Source of the DNA: Bigelowiella natans CCMP2755
Taxonomy: Eukaryota; Cercozoa; Chlorarachniophyceae
Reading direction: 5' to 3'
Assembly: GCA_000320545.1 (NCBI GenBank)
Contig: ADNK01003245.1
Location: 1 to 27,780, forward strand
Length of the DNA stretch: 27,780 bases
How positions within the stretch are numbered: the stretch's first letter is position 1; every line of letters begins with the position of its first letter. The notes under the pieces were generated by a model. It was not told where the DNA came from. It searched no databases and was given only the letters and a program-made list of their open reading frames with translations. The translations under genes were made by a program, and so were the position numbers. Below are positions 19,730-27,780 of this stretch, piece by piece.

Positions 19730-21606
19730 TTATATACTGTCTGGGCAAGTTGGTAATGCAACAAGTACTTGTACGATGAAAAAACTCTCATCAGATGCTT
19801 CGATAACAGGGCCCGGGAACATGCACTGAAATCTCACTGAATCGCCTGAAATGTAATTCAAAAATATAATTCTTCGAAGACTCATCATTTAAGCTGGTGT
19901 ACCTGCATCAAGTGGTAGATTCTGAATACAGTTGTTCTCAATATTGTCTAATCCATTCCAGAGAGTCTAAAATATGAAAACAGCTGCTATATCAGCTTCA
20001 TATAGAAAAAAAAAAATCCTTCTTACTCGCACTCCTAGTTGATAAATATCAGGATTAAGTCCTGGAGAACCAAATGGATCGAAGGGAATTGGCATCGTCG
20101 CTCCAGTTGATAAGTCAAGTTGCAGATTTTGACCAGGGAAAATGTACCCTATTTCATTTCAAGATGAATTTGAATACCTAAAACTTTAAATGCTTTCGAA
20201 CCTGAAAGGACAAGAACCTTGAATTTTTCCACCTGAATAATAGAATCAAGCATTACGAAACTATAGATATTTTTACGCGGTCTTACATCGCTGAGATAGG
20301 ATCGCCTTATGTAGTCCGCATGTAGTACAGCCGCAACGCCCCCCCCAGAGGCACCAGCGAGTAGAACCTTACATAATATCACTTGAATAACTTCTCACCA
20401 TTGAATTTAAGGCCGACGGCCAAAGGCAAAATATCTGCTTTTTGATTACTTTATTACATAGAAAACTTGTAACACCTTCTTAGCGTGCCCTATGCCGTAT
20501 TGATTCACTAGGGTATCCATTACAGCGTCTAGGTTCACTCTAATAAAACAATATTTTACTTAATTGTAAAAACAAAGAACCAACAGAATAACATACGAGA
20601 TGATGGAATTTACTCATATCTTTTGAAATCTTCGTGTGTATAGTGTTTAGACTGTATTCATATAACCTTCCCCGTTGGAATACAGTAATATTTTGAGCTC
20701 CACTTTTTAACACTTGACACGCAGGGAGGTCGTCTAGCTGAGCCTGTGATAATCCAAATGTACCTAGAGACTGGTTGCAAGAATAATCTTAGACTTTAGA
20801 CATAAATTTCAGCTTAAAGTGCAACCTCAACACATTGAAAGCACTGAGGAGGTGTAAACGGGGGTGGAGGAAGACTTGGACTGAAACAGTCCTCAAGGGG
20901 CGCCTCATACTTCGCATTCCCAGTGAAGACATCCGAGGAACAAGTAGGAATGAAAATTCGGGTATAGAAAGAAAATATGAAGTTCGTGAAGTGATTTGTA
21001 CTGATGCACACCATTGAGATAAATCAGGTCAGAAAAGACATAATAGAGACAAAACTACCTGAGAATTCCTTGACCGTATAGTCTGACATTATCGGTAGAG
21101 TTTTTTAGATTTGAAGGAAGAGAATCTGGGAAATAGGTAGAACTTCCAACGTCTGCTACGAACGATCTTTGGGCACAATCTCGATCACTAAAACAGGTTC
21201 GGCCATCTCCAAACATAATCAAGACGCGATTTTGGAAGATTCCCTTAGAAACATAGAATACTGGCTTTGTCCCATCGAGACATGCCGCATCAGAGAAGAA
21301 CTTTGATCCCTCCCAAAGAGTTTGTTTCTTAAAAGGTCTATTGAACAATCCTGATTATCATTTTAGGCACTCTATGATGATGACACACATGTTCTATTGG
21401 TTATTACCCCCCTCCTTGACGCGTGCTAACACGTTCGATGGAAGATTCAGTCGTTCCAGATCGACAAAGCTTGGGGTATAACGCGACTCCCCGCCTGGTT
21501 CCAAAGTAGCGAAGTTCATTTTAGCATCGTGCCAGGCACCGTCGGCTTGGTTCGAGCCATAGAAGACAAATAGCCCAATGATGACTAATGATTCTCGATT
21601 CATCAT
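19730..21606 (-). CDS. NOTUM/pectin-acetylesterase-like secreted hydrolase, multi-exon
   Basis: The family comprises alpha/beta-hydrolase carboxylesterases: plant pectin acetylesterases, and animal NOTUM, which removes the lipid from Wnt. Exons right to left: 21,606-about 21,416 with a signal-peptide-like start (MMNRESLVIIGLFVFYGS); 21,350-21,059 (CLDGTKPVFYVSKG, then LIMFGDGRTCFSDRDCAQRS); about 20,990-20,820 (IFIPTCSSDVFTGN); 20,763-20,597; about 20,541-20,476 (VNLDAVMDTLVNQYGIGHAK); 20,367-20,233 (VLLAGASGGGVAAVLHADYI); about 20,149-20,027; 19,966-19,903 (TLWNGLDNIENNC); and 19,845-19,730. DG.kP..Y, CSSDVF.G, the nucleophile elbow GASGGG and a late WNG match the family order. The elbow is usually GxSAGG; here Ala is Gly. 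Some junction phases are not settled, and the C-terminal catalytic His is not visible before the stop, so the gene may continue or be truncated. Confidence 0.68.
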
Positions 21607-22418
21607 CTTGCTGGTTGTTCCTAACAAAGTCAAAGGCCGCGGAACAAGGCTCAGTGTGGAATGAATGGGGTCTGCATGCAGGATTGCCGAGCAAGTACCA
21701 AGAGTAATTAATGATTAAATCGTCGCGACAACCGAAGTTTCAAGTCGCACCATTCAAACCTCCGTTGGTACAAATTCTCTGCAGACATTCTTGCGTGGGA
21801 GACTGTGAAATCCCTGCCTTTTCAACGAAAAATTGTGACACATCATCTGTCACAGGCGACTTTTCCTCTCGTGAAAATGGCATTGCGCATGTCGCACTGC
21901 ACATTTTCCCAAGCGTTCGATTTGCAGCGACAGGAATTCATTCACGTCCAAAACTTAGCCAGCAAATTCCCGGAGTCAAGAGCAAGCTCATCCCGAAGGA
22001 GCGGGTTTCGGCCAACGTTGCAACATTGTCCATGTCGTCATCGGTGCAATGTGGATGCGGCAGTCACTGTCCATGGAACGGTCGACTGAACATGAATGAC
22101 TAGTGAACGAGGCAGTGTTGGCACAATGAAAGAAAGAAAGAAAGACATTGAGCAGAAAGAACAATGCTTGATGATCGACCACGTTTCCAAAACTGGCAAA
22201 GTGTTGCACGTGGCACTTGCCAGCTCTGGAGCTCACGTTTCGATCTGGCTGCTGCGTCAAGGAAGAAACACGGTCATCACGTTCACAATTGACGGGCACC
22301 TCGATGGGTTGTGCACTCTCACAACTAGGTGAAAAGCGCAATGTGAGCTGCGCCGGCTTTGCAAATGTGTAGCGCGTACCACTACGCGGGCACAAGTCAC
22401 GTGCGACAACAAAGGGGT
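21607..22418. other. Upstream region of the hydrolase and left flank of the retroelement
   Basis: No gene is supported. Open frames of 78-130 codons exist, but they lack family resemblance, and the longest minus-strand one runs through the LTR. A short (GAAA)n run lies at about 22,128-22,144. The 5' UTR and promoter of the minus-strand hydrolase should lie at the left end, but no motif can be assigned. Confidence 0.5.
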
Positions 22419-22693
22419 TGTCGCGGATATAGAATATAGATAACGTAGATATTAATACAGCATAGGCACGTGGGTTCCGGCGGGACTCATGGCAGCACAC
22501 CGGAAGTGTGCTGCCCCACGTGCGGCGGCATTCGCGAAAGCTTCGCGAATGATTACGCAGTGCACGATTTAATAAAAATATAATCTTTAATAAAAATAAA
22601 CACAACTCTTCAAAAGGAAGCAAACATGCCTTTCCCCCCCCCTGCCTACTTGTGCACGTAGCGCCTCGGCCTGTGAACACCTTACGCGCAACA
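22419..22693 (+). repeat. Probable 5' LTR
   Basis: The proposed left edge is TGTCGCGG and the right edge CGCGCAACA, giving TG...CA ends with imperfect inverted symmetry. It contains nested palindromes, AATAAA-type poly-A signals (about 22,570-22,600) and a 9-C run. The right edge is supported by the inverted copy and by the PBS-like sequence that follows. The left edge is inference, because no 3' LTR is available for comparison. Confidence 0.55.
22467..22549. promoter_or_regulatory. Nested palindromes in the LTR
   Basis: A perfect 10-bp stem (GGCAGCACAC at 22,491-22,500 with GTGTGCTGCC at 22,506-22,515) is enclosed by an outer CACGTGGG/CCCACGTG pair. A second palindrome, TTCGCGAA-AGC-TTCGCGAA, lies at 22,531-22,549. 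These could be promoter protein sites or RNA hairpins. The inverted copy described below begins within the second palindrome. Confidence 0.6.
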
Positions 22694-22707
22694 ACCTTTG
22701 GCTTCCA
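22538..22707 (+). repeat. Left arm of a 170-bp perfect inverted repeat
   Basis: This arm runs from AAGCTT in the LTR palindrome through the poly-A signals and the LTR end to nine bases of the primer-binding site. Its reverse complement recurs at 23,697-23,866 with the same length, and I found no mismatch, the 9-base C/G homopolymer included. Confidence 0.9.
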
Positions 22708-22715
22708 CACACGGG
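22699..22715 (+). other. Candidate primer-binding site
   Basis: TGGCTTCCACACACGGG starts with TGG, the complement of the tRNA 3' CCA, five bases after the proposed LTR end. The matching tRNA would end in GTGTGGAAGCCA. The identity of that tRNA is not known to me. Confidence 0.5.
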
Positions 22716-22732
22716 AAACGATTTGACTAACA

Positions 22733-23722
22733 ATGTCACAGCAGCTAGAAGAACAGCAGGACTTTGGCTCGCAGGCCGTGCAAGGGCACGAGCAGAAACA
22801 GGAAAGGAAGGGCGATACGGACGCTAAGGAAGGAGGAGGAACACCTCCACAGGCACCGCCGGGACCAGCACCCGGGATTAAGAAAGCAGATGCAGCAGCA
22901 GAGGCACTGGAGAACTTCTACGAGGCGGACGACGAGGACGTGGCCGCCGAAAGCAAGAAGGTCGTAATGGCATTACGAGCCTTGCGACCCAGGGCGAGCA
23001 ACTACGCCAAACTGAAAGTATCGATAGAATACAAGTATCAGACACATGATGTTTGGGCAGCTATCATGCAGGACATCATGGATTACGAAGCAGACTTACC
23101 TCCAGAGTGGGCAGCTTTGTTTAGGAACGACGGGGGTCTGGGCGCCTCGCGGGGGACGACCCAGAGCACCGTCAAGCAGCAGCAGCCGGTACAGCGGAAC
23201 ACCCAGTTCATGTCTGTTAAAACAGCACCGGTTATGATAACGAAATACAACGGGAAAAGAGGTGAGGCAAGGAGGTGGTGGAAGAACGCTAGGAGTATAC
23301 TCTGCGACTTTACCCCTAACCCCACCGAAAACGACAAGCTCAAATGGCTAGCTATAATAAAGCAAGCCATGGACCTTTACGAGACAGGCAGGACCCGGAT
23401 CAGGCAGCTAGAGAAAATACACACTACAGTTAGTGGGCTACGAGACGTTGAGGCGATAATGAAGGCTTTTGTAAATGAACAGGATGCTAACTCCCTACCC
23501 CAGGCTATTAGAAAATACAGAGCAATGATGCAGCATGAGAGAGAACCTGTTAGAGACTTTGCCACGCGCTTCCAGGATATGATCGACGAACTACATGATT
23601 TTAATTACAACACAGGTGATGATCAGGCAAGGTTTGAAGAGTTCAAGTTAAAGATAAAGGAATCCACTTACGTTACGGAGAAAGGCTACACCACGATGGA
23701 AGCCAAAGGTTGTTGCGCGTAA
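22733..23722 (+). CDS. gag: Gag-like protein, cut short by an inverted LTR fragment
   Basis: This is the structural protein of the retroelement particle. The 329-codon frame opens 39 bases after the LTR. The N-terminus is Gln/Glu/Lys-rich with Pro (about residues 1-60). An acidic stretch follows, then a capsid-like region from about residue 165 to 320 with MITKYNGKRGEARRWWKNAR, DKLKWLAIIKQAMD, LPQAIRKYRAMMQHEREPVR and DFATRFQDMIDELHDFNYNT. This spacing of W, R and 'F..rf...i..L' is usual for Ty3-type Gag. The last eight or so codons (from 23,697) come from the inserted inverted LTR copy, which supplies the TAA stop at 23,720. The zinc knuckle that should end Gag now lies downstream in the pol ORF, in the same frame. 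Confidence 0.82.
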   Translation: MSQQLEEQQDFGSQAVQGHEQKQERKGDTDAKEGGGTPPQAPPGPAPGIKKADAAAEALENFYEADDEDVAAESKKVVMALRALRPRASNYAKLKVSIEYKYQTHDVWAAIMQDIMDYEADLPPEWAALFRNDGGLGASRGTTQSTVKQQQPVQRNTQFMSVKTAPVMITKYNGKRGEARRWWKNARSILCDFTPNPTENDKLKWLAIIKQAMDLYETGRTRIRQLEKIHTTVSGLRDVEAIMKAFVNEQDANSLPQAIRKYRAMMQHEREPVRDFATRFQDMIDELHDFNYNTGDDQARFEEFKLKIKESTYVTEKGYTTMEAKGCCA

Positions 23723-23866
23723 GGTGTTCACAGGCCGAGGCGCTACGTGCACAAGTAGGCAGGGGGGGGGAAAGGCATGTTTGCTTCCTTTTGAAGAGTT
23801 GTGTTTATTTTTATTAAAGATTATATTTTTATTAAATCGTGCACTGCGTAATCATTCGCGAAGCTT
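23697..23866 (-). repeat. Inverted copy of LTR 3' part plus PBS start, inside gag-pol
   Basis: This is the reverse complement of 22,538-22,707 over 170 bases. It is bounded by ACGATGGA at 23,693-23,700 and again at 23,867-23,874. In the gag-pol frame it introduces TAA at 23,720 and TAG at 23,756, with a further TAA in its AT-rich part. Its limits correspond to a plausible R start, U5 and a partial PBS, as expected of minus-strand strong-stop DNA. Confidence 0.88.
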
Positions 23867-23869
23867 ACG

Positions 23870-26800
23870 ATGGAGGCAGCAGTGCAGGCTATATCCCTAC
23901 GCGAGCAGGAGCAGGACCGCAAGTTTACCAGCCCTAAGGTACCTGGCATAGGAAACATTAACGCTATTAAGCCGCAGCGAGACTGGTACAAGGACAGGGA
24001 AGGTAACCGACGTTGCGGATACTGCTCACGTAAAGGGAAACACACCGCTAAAGACTGCAGAGACAGGAAAGAAGGACGACCCAGGATGACGATCAGGCAG
24101 CTCAACGAACACTACGAGAAGTTAAAGAGAAAGAAAGGCAGAGGACAAGGATATAACAACAGCAAATGGCAAGGCAGCAACAACGGGAAGAACAATAAAT
24201 ATAAGAACAAAAAGCAGAACAGTATCAATGCTATACAGCAGCAGATAAACGGAATATTAGATCACCTTAAGCAGGCGCCGACGAAGACAGCAGTACCAGC
24301 AACGCAGGACCAAGACAAGCCCATGACCCTAGACGACATAAAGAACTTAGGAGTATGCAACATTAATGACGAAGACGCTAACAGGACTATCAAAGTTGCT
24401 ATGACCAAGGTTAAAGTTAAAGACAGCTACGGAGACTACAAGAAACTACCTGCCCTTTGGGATAGTGGCAGCATGCCGAAGTCCTTCATAAGCCTAAGCA
24501 CAGTAAGAAGGTTAGGACTATTGGATCAAGTGACTAAGAAAGAACGTAAATATGCTCAAGCAGACGGAAGCTCTTCTATGAAGACCGTCGGTGAGCTAAT
24601 GCTAAAGCTACAGATACCTGGCAGCGACGCGGAGACCCAAATCAAGACCCGAGTAGCCATGACTTTATCCATGGAACTACTCCTCGGACAGGATGCCCTA
24701 GAAAAATTAGGGGGGATCATATCATTCTACAATCACAAGATATACTTTGCTAAGTTGCCAAAGAAGTCAGGCAGGACCATCAGCCAGAACATGATACGGC
24801 TTGACGAGTGGACCTCTGAGTCAAGCGTTAATGCGTTAGAGTTTATGGACCTAGCGGACAACAAGCTACCTACACCTACCGAGCTACGGAAGAAGAACCC
24901 CGGCAAGACCATCCGACAGATAACGGAGCTACTGGACAAGACCCCCCCAGCTGATGATTGGGATATCGACAAAGGCAAAAAGTACATTAATAAAATATTA
25001 AACGAGAAGTACTCTGACATCACCAAGCCGACGACGAAGCCCTCCAGCAAGCTTACCCCAGTAAAGATCGAGCTAAAGAAGGGATACGAAGAGTGCATCA
25101 TCAATGACCCAGAACATAGGCGACCGGAAGCGGACTGGGAAAAGATAGAGTGGCAGATCAATGAATGGGCAAAGGAAGGGAAGATAGAGCCAAGCAACTC
25201 ACCATGGAACGTGAGACATGTGCTAGCTAAGAAACCTACTTACCCTTTCTTCCGCCTGGCGCACAACTTCATCCGCCACAACCGAGTAATAAAGAGGATC
25301 CAGACACCTACACCAAGGATAGATGACGTTATTGAACACGTCATAGGATACAAATACTACTCTTCCCTAGATAAAAATGAATCATACATGCAGACACCCA
25401 TCCACAAAACCTCCCGCCCCATTACCGCGTTCTCCAGCAGGCACAGGAAGTGGCACTTCGTCGTATTCCCTTACGGCCTAAGCATATCAGGGGATGCGTT
25501 CAGTAGTCAGAACTACAGGGCATACACACATGATGGGATGGCGTCTGTGTTGTGGGTGTTTGTGTTTGTGTATGTGGATGATGACATAATATGTACCAAC
25601 ACAGTCGTCGCTCAGATCTTCCTCCTGGAAAATATATTTATTAGGTTTGCACACTTCGGTTTTACTATTAGACTGCAGAAGTGTACATTCCTAGCTACAA
25701 GAATCAAGTGGTGTGGATATTACCTGGAGCAAGGCCGCATCACCCCAAACCCCGAGAAAGTAGCAGCACTACAGCAAGCCCCTAAACCTAAGAATGCAAA
25801 GGAGTTAAAGTCATTCTTGCAGACTGCAGCTTGGATACTACGTAGGTTCTCCCCTACCTACGCTAGGACTGCAGCTGCTTTTACTACTGCTTACCGGAAG
25901 GAGAACTCTGTAGGCCTCAGCTTCGCTAAGGTGTGGGCCAAGGCTGGCCTTGATGCCCACTTCGATAACCTAATAAAGTTATGCAGCAACACCCTATTGA
26001 ATGCTAAGCTAGACACTACTAGACCAGCTACCCTATGGACAGACTGGTCTAAGCTAGGTATGGCTGCTGTACTTACCCAAGACCAGCAGATCATACGGGT
26101 GTGGGGCAGGGCCTGCACAGCAGCTGAGGCCAAGTACAGCCCTACAAAAGGAGAGTATAAAGCCATGACTGAGGCGCAGAGGAAACTAAGATACTACCTG
26201 CTGTCGGTGCCCAGCTTCACCTTAATGACTGACCACAAGCCCCTCCTAGGCATCGACCGCAAGCTCGAAGCGCCTAACGATGAGTATGCAGCTATGAGGG
26301 CGGACACGGAAGAGTTTAGGGACAAGAGGACAGTGGTCTACGCACCAGGAGACAAGCAGCTTGCTGACTATTTCAGCAGGCTGTTCGAAAAGAAAGTCCC
26401 TACCCAGGTCACCCCTATGGTTAACGCGATTACCTTCGAGGACGGCGACTTCCTGCCTGAGCCAGAGGAGCTCCAGCACCTTCAAGAACACCTGGATAAA
26501 TACAAACACAAGCATGAGGTACTTAGTGATAGGATATATGTATACACTAATAATGTTAGGCGTACCTACGTGCCACGGCGGACCAGGGGAGCCCTTCTCT
26601 TTACCGCCCATGGACCTGCACACGTAGGAGAAAACCATATCACTGCTCTACTCTACCATTACTACTGGCCCTACAAGCTAAAAGAGATAAGGACATACCT
26701 GCGTGGCTGCAGGTGCTCCAGCTTGAAGGCGGCAGGCGTCGCCACCAAGGAGTCCAGCAAGAGCCGTGCATCTAAGAAAATCAAAGCAAGGAACTTCTTA

Positions 26801-27780
26801 GATATCGTGCAAATTGATGTTTATAAGTACGATGGCTATCACTACCTTACCTTCGTTGATGTGGCCACTGGAAAGTGCTGGGTTAAAAAGATTATCAAGG
26901 TCAACGTTGCTAAGAAGAACAAAGGCTTATATAAGCAGAGGCTTACTAACTGCTACCGTACCTGGGAGTCTGAGCTCCAGGCTATCCCTGATGAAGTTAG
27001 CATAAACAAGATACCAAAGAAGTTACATGTGGATAATGAGACCTCTCTTCTACAGCTACCACACCCTAATATTGATGCCTCACCTGTATACTATGCCCAG
27101 TCCAACTCCAAGGTAGAGCGACTCCACCGCACCTTGGCCAACCTAAGCAGGATAAATAGCACCACACCAGACAAGATACAAGGGTTAGTAAACGACACCT
27201 TCACGTCTGGGGGAGGTATCAAGGATAAGGAGAGGGAAGAAGGCGACGACAACGACGACGATACCGAGAGCGAAGACGAGAAGGTCCCGTACGATGGCCG
27301 AGTTCTAAAGGAAGGACAGTATGTTAGGGCCAAGGTAAATCTGAGATCGAGAAATAAACAAGACCCCTTCTGGGGTGGCGTTGCAAAGGTTACCGAGAGG
27401 AAGGGGAGGAAGCAGTACTACATCTATGATGGGAACAGGGTCACCTTGCGCCACATCAGTCACCTAAAGAATTATGATATCGGTGAGAAGCTCCTAGAGG
27501 ATGTTAAAGTAAACCCTACTGTGTGGGAGCGAGCAATGCCTTGTTTAGGACCCCGACCTAAGTTCGATGTGGAATATGGAAACAATAAGGTCAGGGTGAA
27601 CGACGATTGGCGCATGAAGATTGTCTATCTAGGCTACCCTGGATTACGAAATATGGAGAGGGTAGCTATGAAAATAAAGGACGGAAAATATCAGCTACTC
27701 TACCTAGCTGTTCCCGACTTACCCTTTGAGCACTGGTATAAGGTCCTGGGGGACCTTGATGCAGAGGGCTGGTATGGACA
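23870..27780 (+). CDS. pol: Pol polyprotein with Gag zinc knuckle, open at right edge
   Basis: This frame of 1,303 codons has no stop before the window ends. Residue numbers count from the ATG at 23,870. A zinc knuckle lies at C49-C52-H58-C63, a CX2CX5HX4C form one residue longer than usual. The aspartic protease has ALWDSGS with Asp198, and later LLLGQDAL. Reverse transcriptase begins near SPWNVRHVLAKK and has FVYVDDD (YVDD at 568-571), with a gypsy-like LEQGRITPNPEKVAAL after it. RNase H has TDWSKLGMAAVL (Asp725), YSPTKGEYKAM, TDHKPL and LADYFSR. Integrase has an HX3H pair with only a CxC partner, then Asp983, Asp1055 and Glu1083, and a GPY/F-like C-terminal domain ending RHISHLKNY. About 100 further residues follow. 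The first ATG lies exactly at the repeat junction, in the same frame as gag, so it was probably internal to one Gag-Pol frame. Confidence 0.9.
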   Translation, partial: MEAAVQAISLREQEQDRKFTSPKVPGIGNINAIKPQRDWYKDREGNRRCGYCSRKGKHTAKDCRDRKEGRPRMTIRQLNEHYEKLKRKKGRGQGYNNSKWQGSNNGKNNKYKNKKQNSINAIQQQINGILDHLKQAPTKTAVPATQDQDKPMTLDDIKNLGVCNINDEDANRTIKVAMTKVKVKDSYGDYKKLPALWDSGSMPKSFISLSTVRRLGLLDQVTKKERKYAQADGSSSMKTVGELMLKLQIPGSDAETQIKTRVAMTLSMELLLGQDALEKLGGIISFYNHKIYFAKLPKKSGRTISQNMIRLDEWTSESSVNALEFMDLADNKLPTPTELRKKNPGKTIRQITELLDKTPPADDWDIDKGKKYINKILNEKYSDITKPTTKPSSKLTPVKIELKKGYEECIINDPEHRRPEADWEKIEWQINEWAKEGKIEPSNSPWNVRHVLAKKPTYPFFRLAHNFIRHNRVIKRIQTPTPRIDDVIEHVIGYKYYSSLDKNESYMQTPIHKTSRPITAFSSRHRKWHFVVFPYGLSISGDAFSSQNYRAYTHDGMASVLWVFVFVYVDDDIICTNTVVAQIFLLENIFIRFAHFGFTIRLQKCTFLATRIKWCGYYLEQGRITPNPEKVAALQQAPKPKNAKELKSFLQTAAWILRRFSPTYARTAAAFTTAYRKENSVGLSFAKVWAKAGLDAHFDNLIKLCSNTLLNAKLDTTRPATLWTDWSKLGMAAVLTQDQQIIRVWGRACTAAEAKYSPTKGEYKAMTEAQRKLRYYLLSVPSFTLMTDHKPLLGIDRKLEAPNDEYAAMRADTEEFRDKRTVVYAPGDKQLADYFSRLFEKKVPTQVTPMVNAITFEDGDFLPEPEELQHLQEHLDKYKHKHEVLSDRIYVYTNNVRRTYVPRRTRGALLFTAHGPAHVGENHITALLYHYYWPYKLKEIRTYLRGCRCSSLKAAGVATKESSKSRASKKIKARNFLDIVQIDVYKYDGYHYLTFVDVATGKCWVKKIIKVNVAKKNKGLYKQRLTNCYRTWESELQAIPDEVSINKIPKKLHVDNETSLLQLPHPNIDASPVYYAQSNSKVERLHRTLANLSRINSTTPDKIQGLVNDTFTSGGGIKDKEREEGDDNDDDTESEDEKVPYDGRVLKEGQYVRAKVNLRSRNKQDPFWGGVAKVTERKGRKQYYIYDGNRVTLRHISHLKNYDIGEKLLEDVKVNPTVWERAMPCLGPRPKFDVEYGNNKVRVNDDWRMKIVYLGYPGLRNMERVAMKIKDGKYQLLYLAVPDLPFEHWYKVLGDLDAEGWYG

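Larger units (their letters stand above)
22419..27780 (+). mobile_element. Ty3-like LTR retrotransposon, right end outside the window
   Basis: The element has a 5' LTR, a primer-binding-like site, gag and pol in the same orientation. The pol order is protease, reverse transcriptase, RNase H, integrase, which is the Ty3/mdg4 order and not the Ty1/copia order. The catalytic residues of all four enzymes are present, and the frame from 23,870 to the edge has no stop, so pol has decayed little. The only obvious lesion is a 170-bp inverted LTR copy placed inside the gag-pol frame. The 3' LTR and a second target-site copy are not in the window. Confidence 0.88.

Noticed and set aside
21988-22710. 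240-codon minus-strand open frame
   Set aside because: It reads through the LTR antisense, and its N-terminal part reappears at 23,724-23,951 only because of the inverted repeat. There is no family resemblance.
22538-23866. Inverted repeats as terminal repeats of a DNA transposon carrying gag as cargo
   Set aside because: The arms belong to the LTR and primer site of the same element, the enclosed gene is gag in frame with pol, and only the right arm is flanked by the short duplication.
1-27780. Bacterial operon or phage reading of the window
   Set aside because: Spliced exons, GT-AG introns, microsatellites and an LTR retrotransposon are eukaryotic, and no ribosome-binding-site-led gene series is present.

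Overview
The window is nuclear DNA from an intron-rich eukaryote that builds motile cilia or flagella. The evidence is a gene with more than 40 phase-consistent GT-AG exons, simple repeats inside its introns, and a Ty3-like LTR retrotransposon. I cannot name the species; a flagellated protist or alga fits.

Left region (about 1-13,762, + strand): one large gene cut into about 45 small exons. I place most junctions by reading-phase continuity. The spliced product has repeated MSP/ASH-type beta domains, then a block typical of the axonemal protein CFAP65 (CCDC108), and ends in a basic Gly/Ser/Arg tail with a stop at 13,760-13,762. The 5' end lies outside the window or is unresolved. Almost all microsatellites of the window (TA, GA, CA/GT, CCT, poly-C, poly-G) lie in its introns.

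Middle region (about 13,763-22,418): first about 1.1 kb without genes, crowded with CTAG- and GCATGC-type palindromes. Then follows an AT-richer tract of minus-strand genes with tiny introns and no large microsatellites: an unrecognised multi-exon gene (about 14,908-16,915), exon fragments at 18.4-19.3 kb, and a secreted NOTUM/pectin-acetylesterase-like hydrolase (19,730-21,606). The change in gene architecture between the left and middle regions is striking.

Right region (22,419-27,780, open at the right edge): a Ty3-like LTR retrotransposon with 5' LTR, primer-binding-like site, gag, and a long pol (zinc knuckle, protease, reverse transcriptase, RNase H, integrase with DDE triad and C-terminal domain). 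Its oddest feature is a 170-bp perfect inverted copy of the 3' part of the LTR plus the start of the primer site. The copy sits inside the gag-pol frame, bounded by an 8-bp direct repeat, and introduces stops that split one frame into two ORFs. It has the extent expected of a captured minus-strand strong-stop cDNA, and it makes the gag segment the loop of a 170-bp hairpin.
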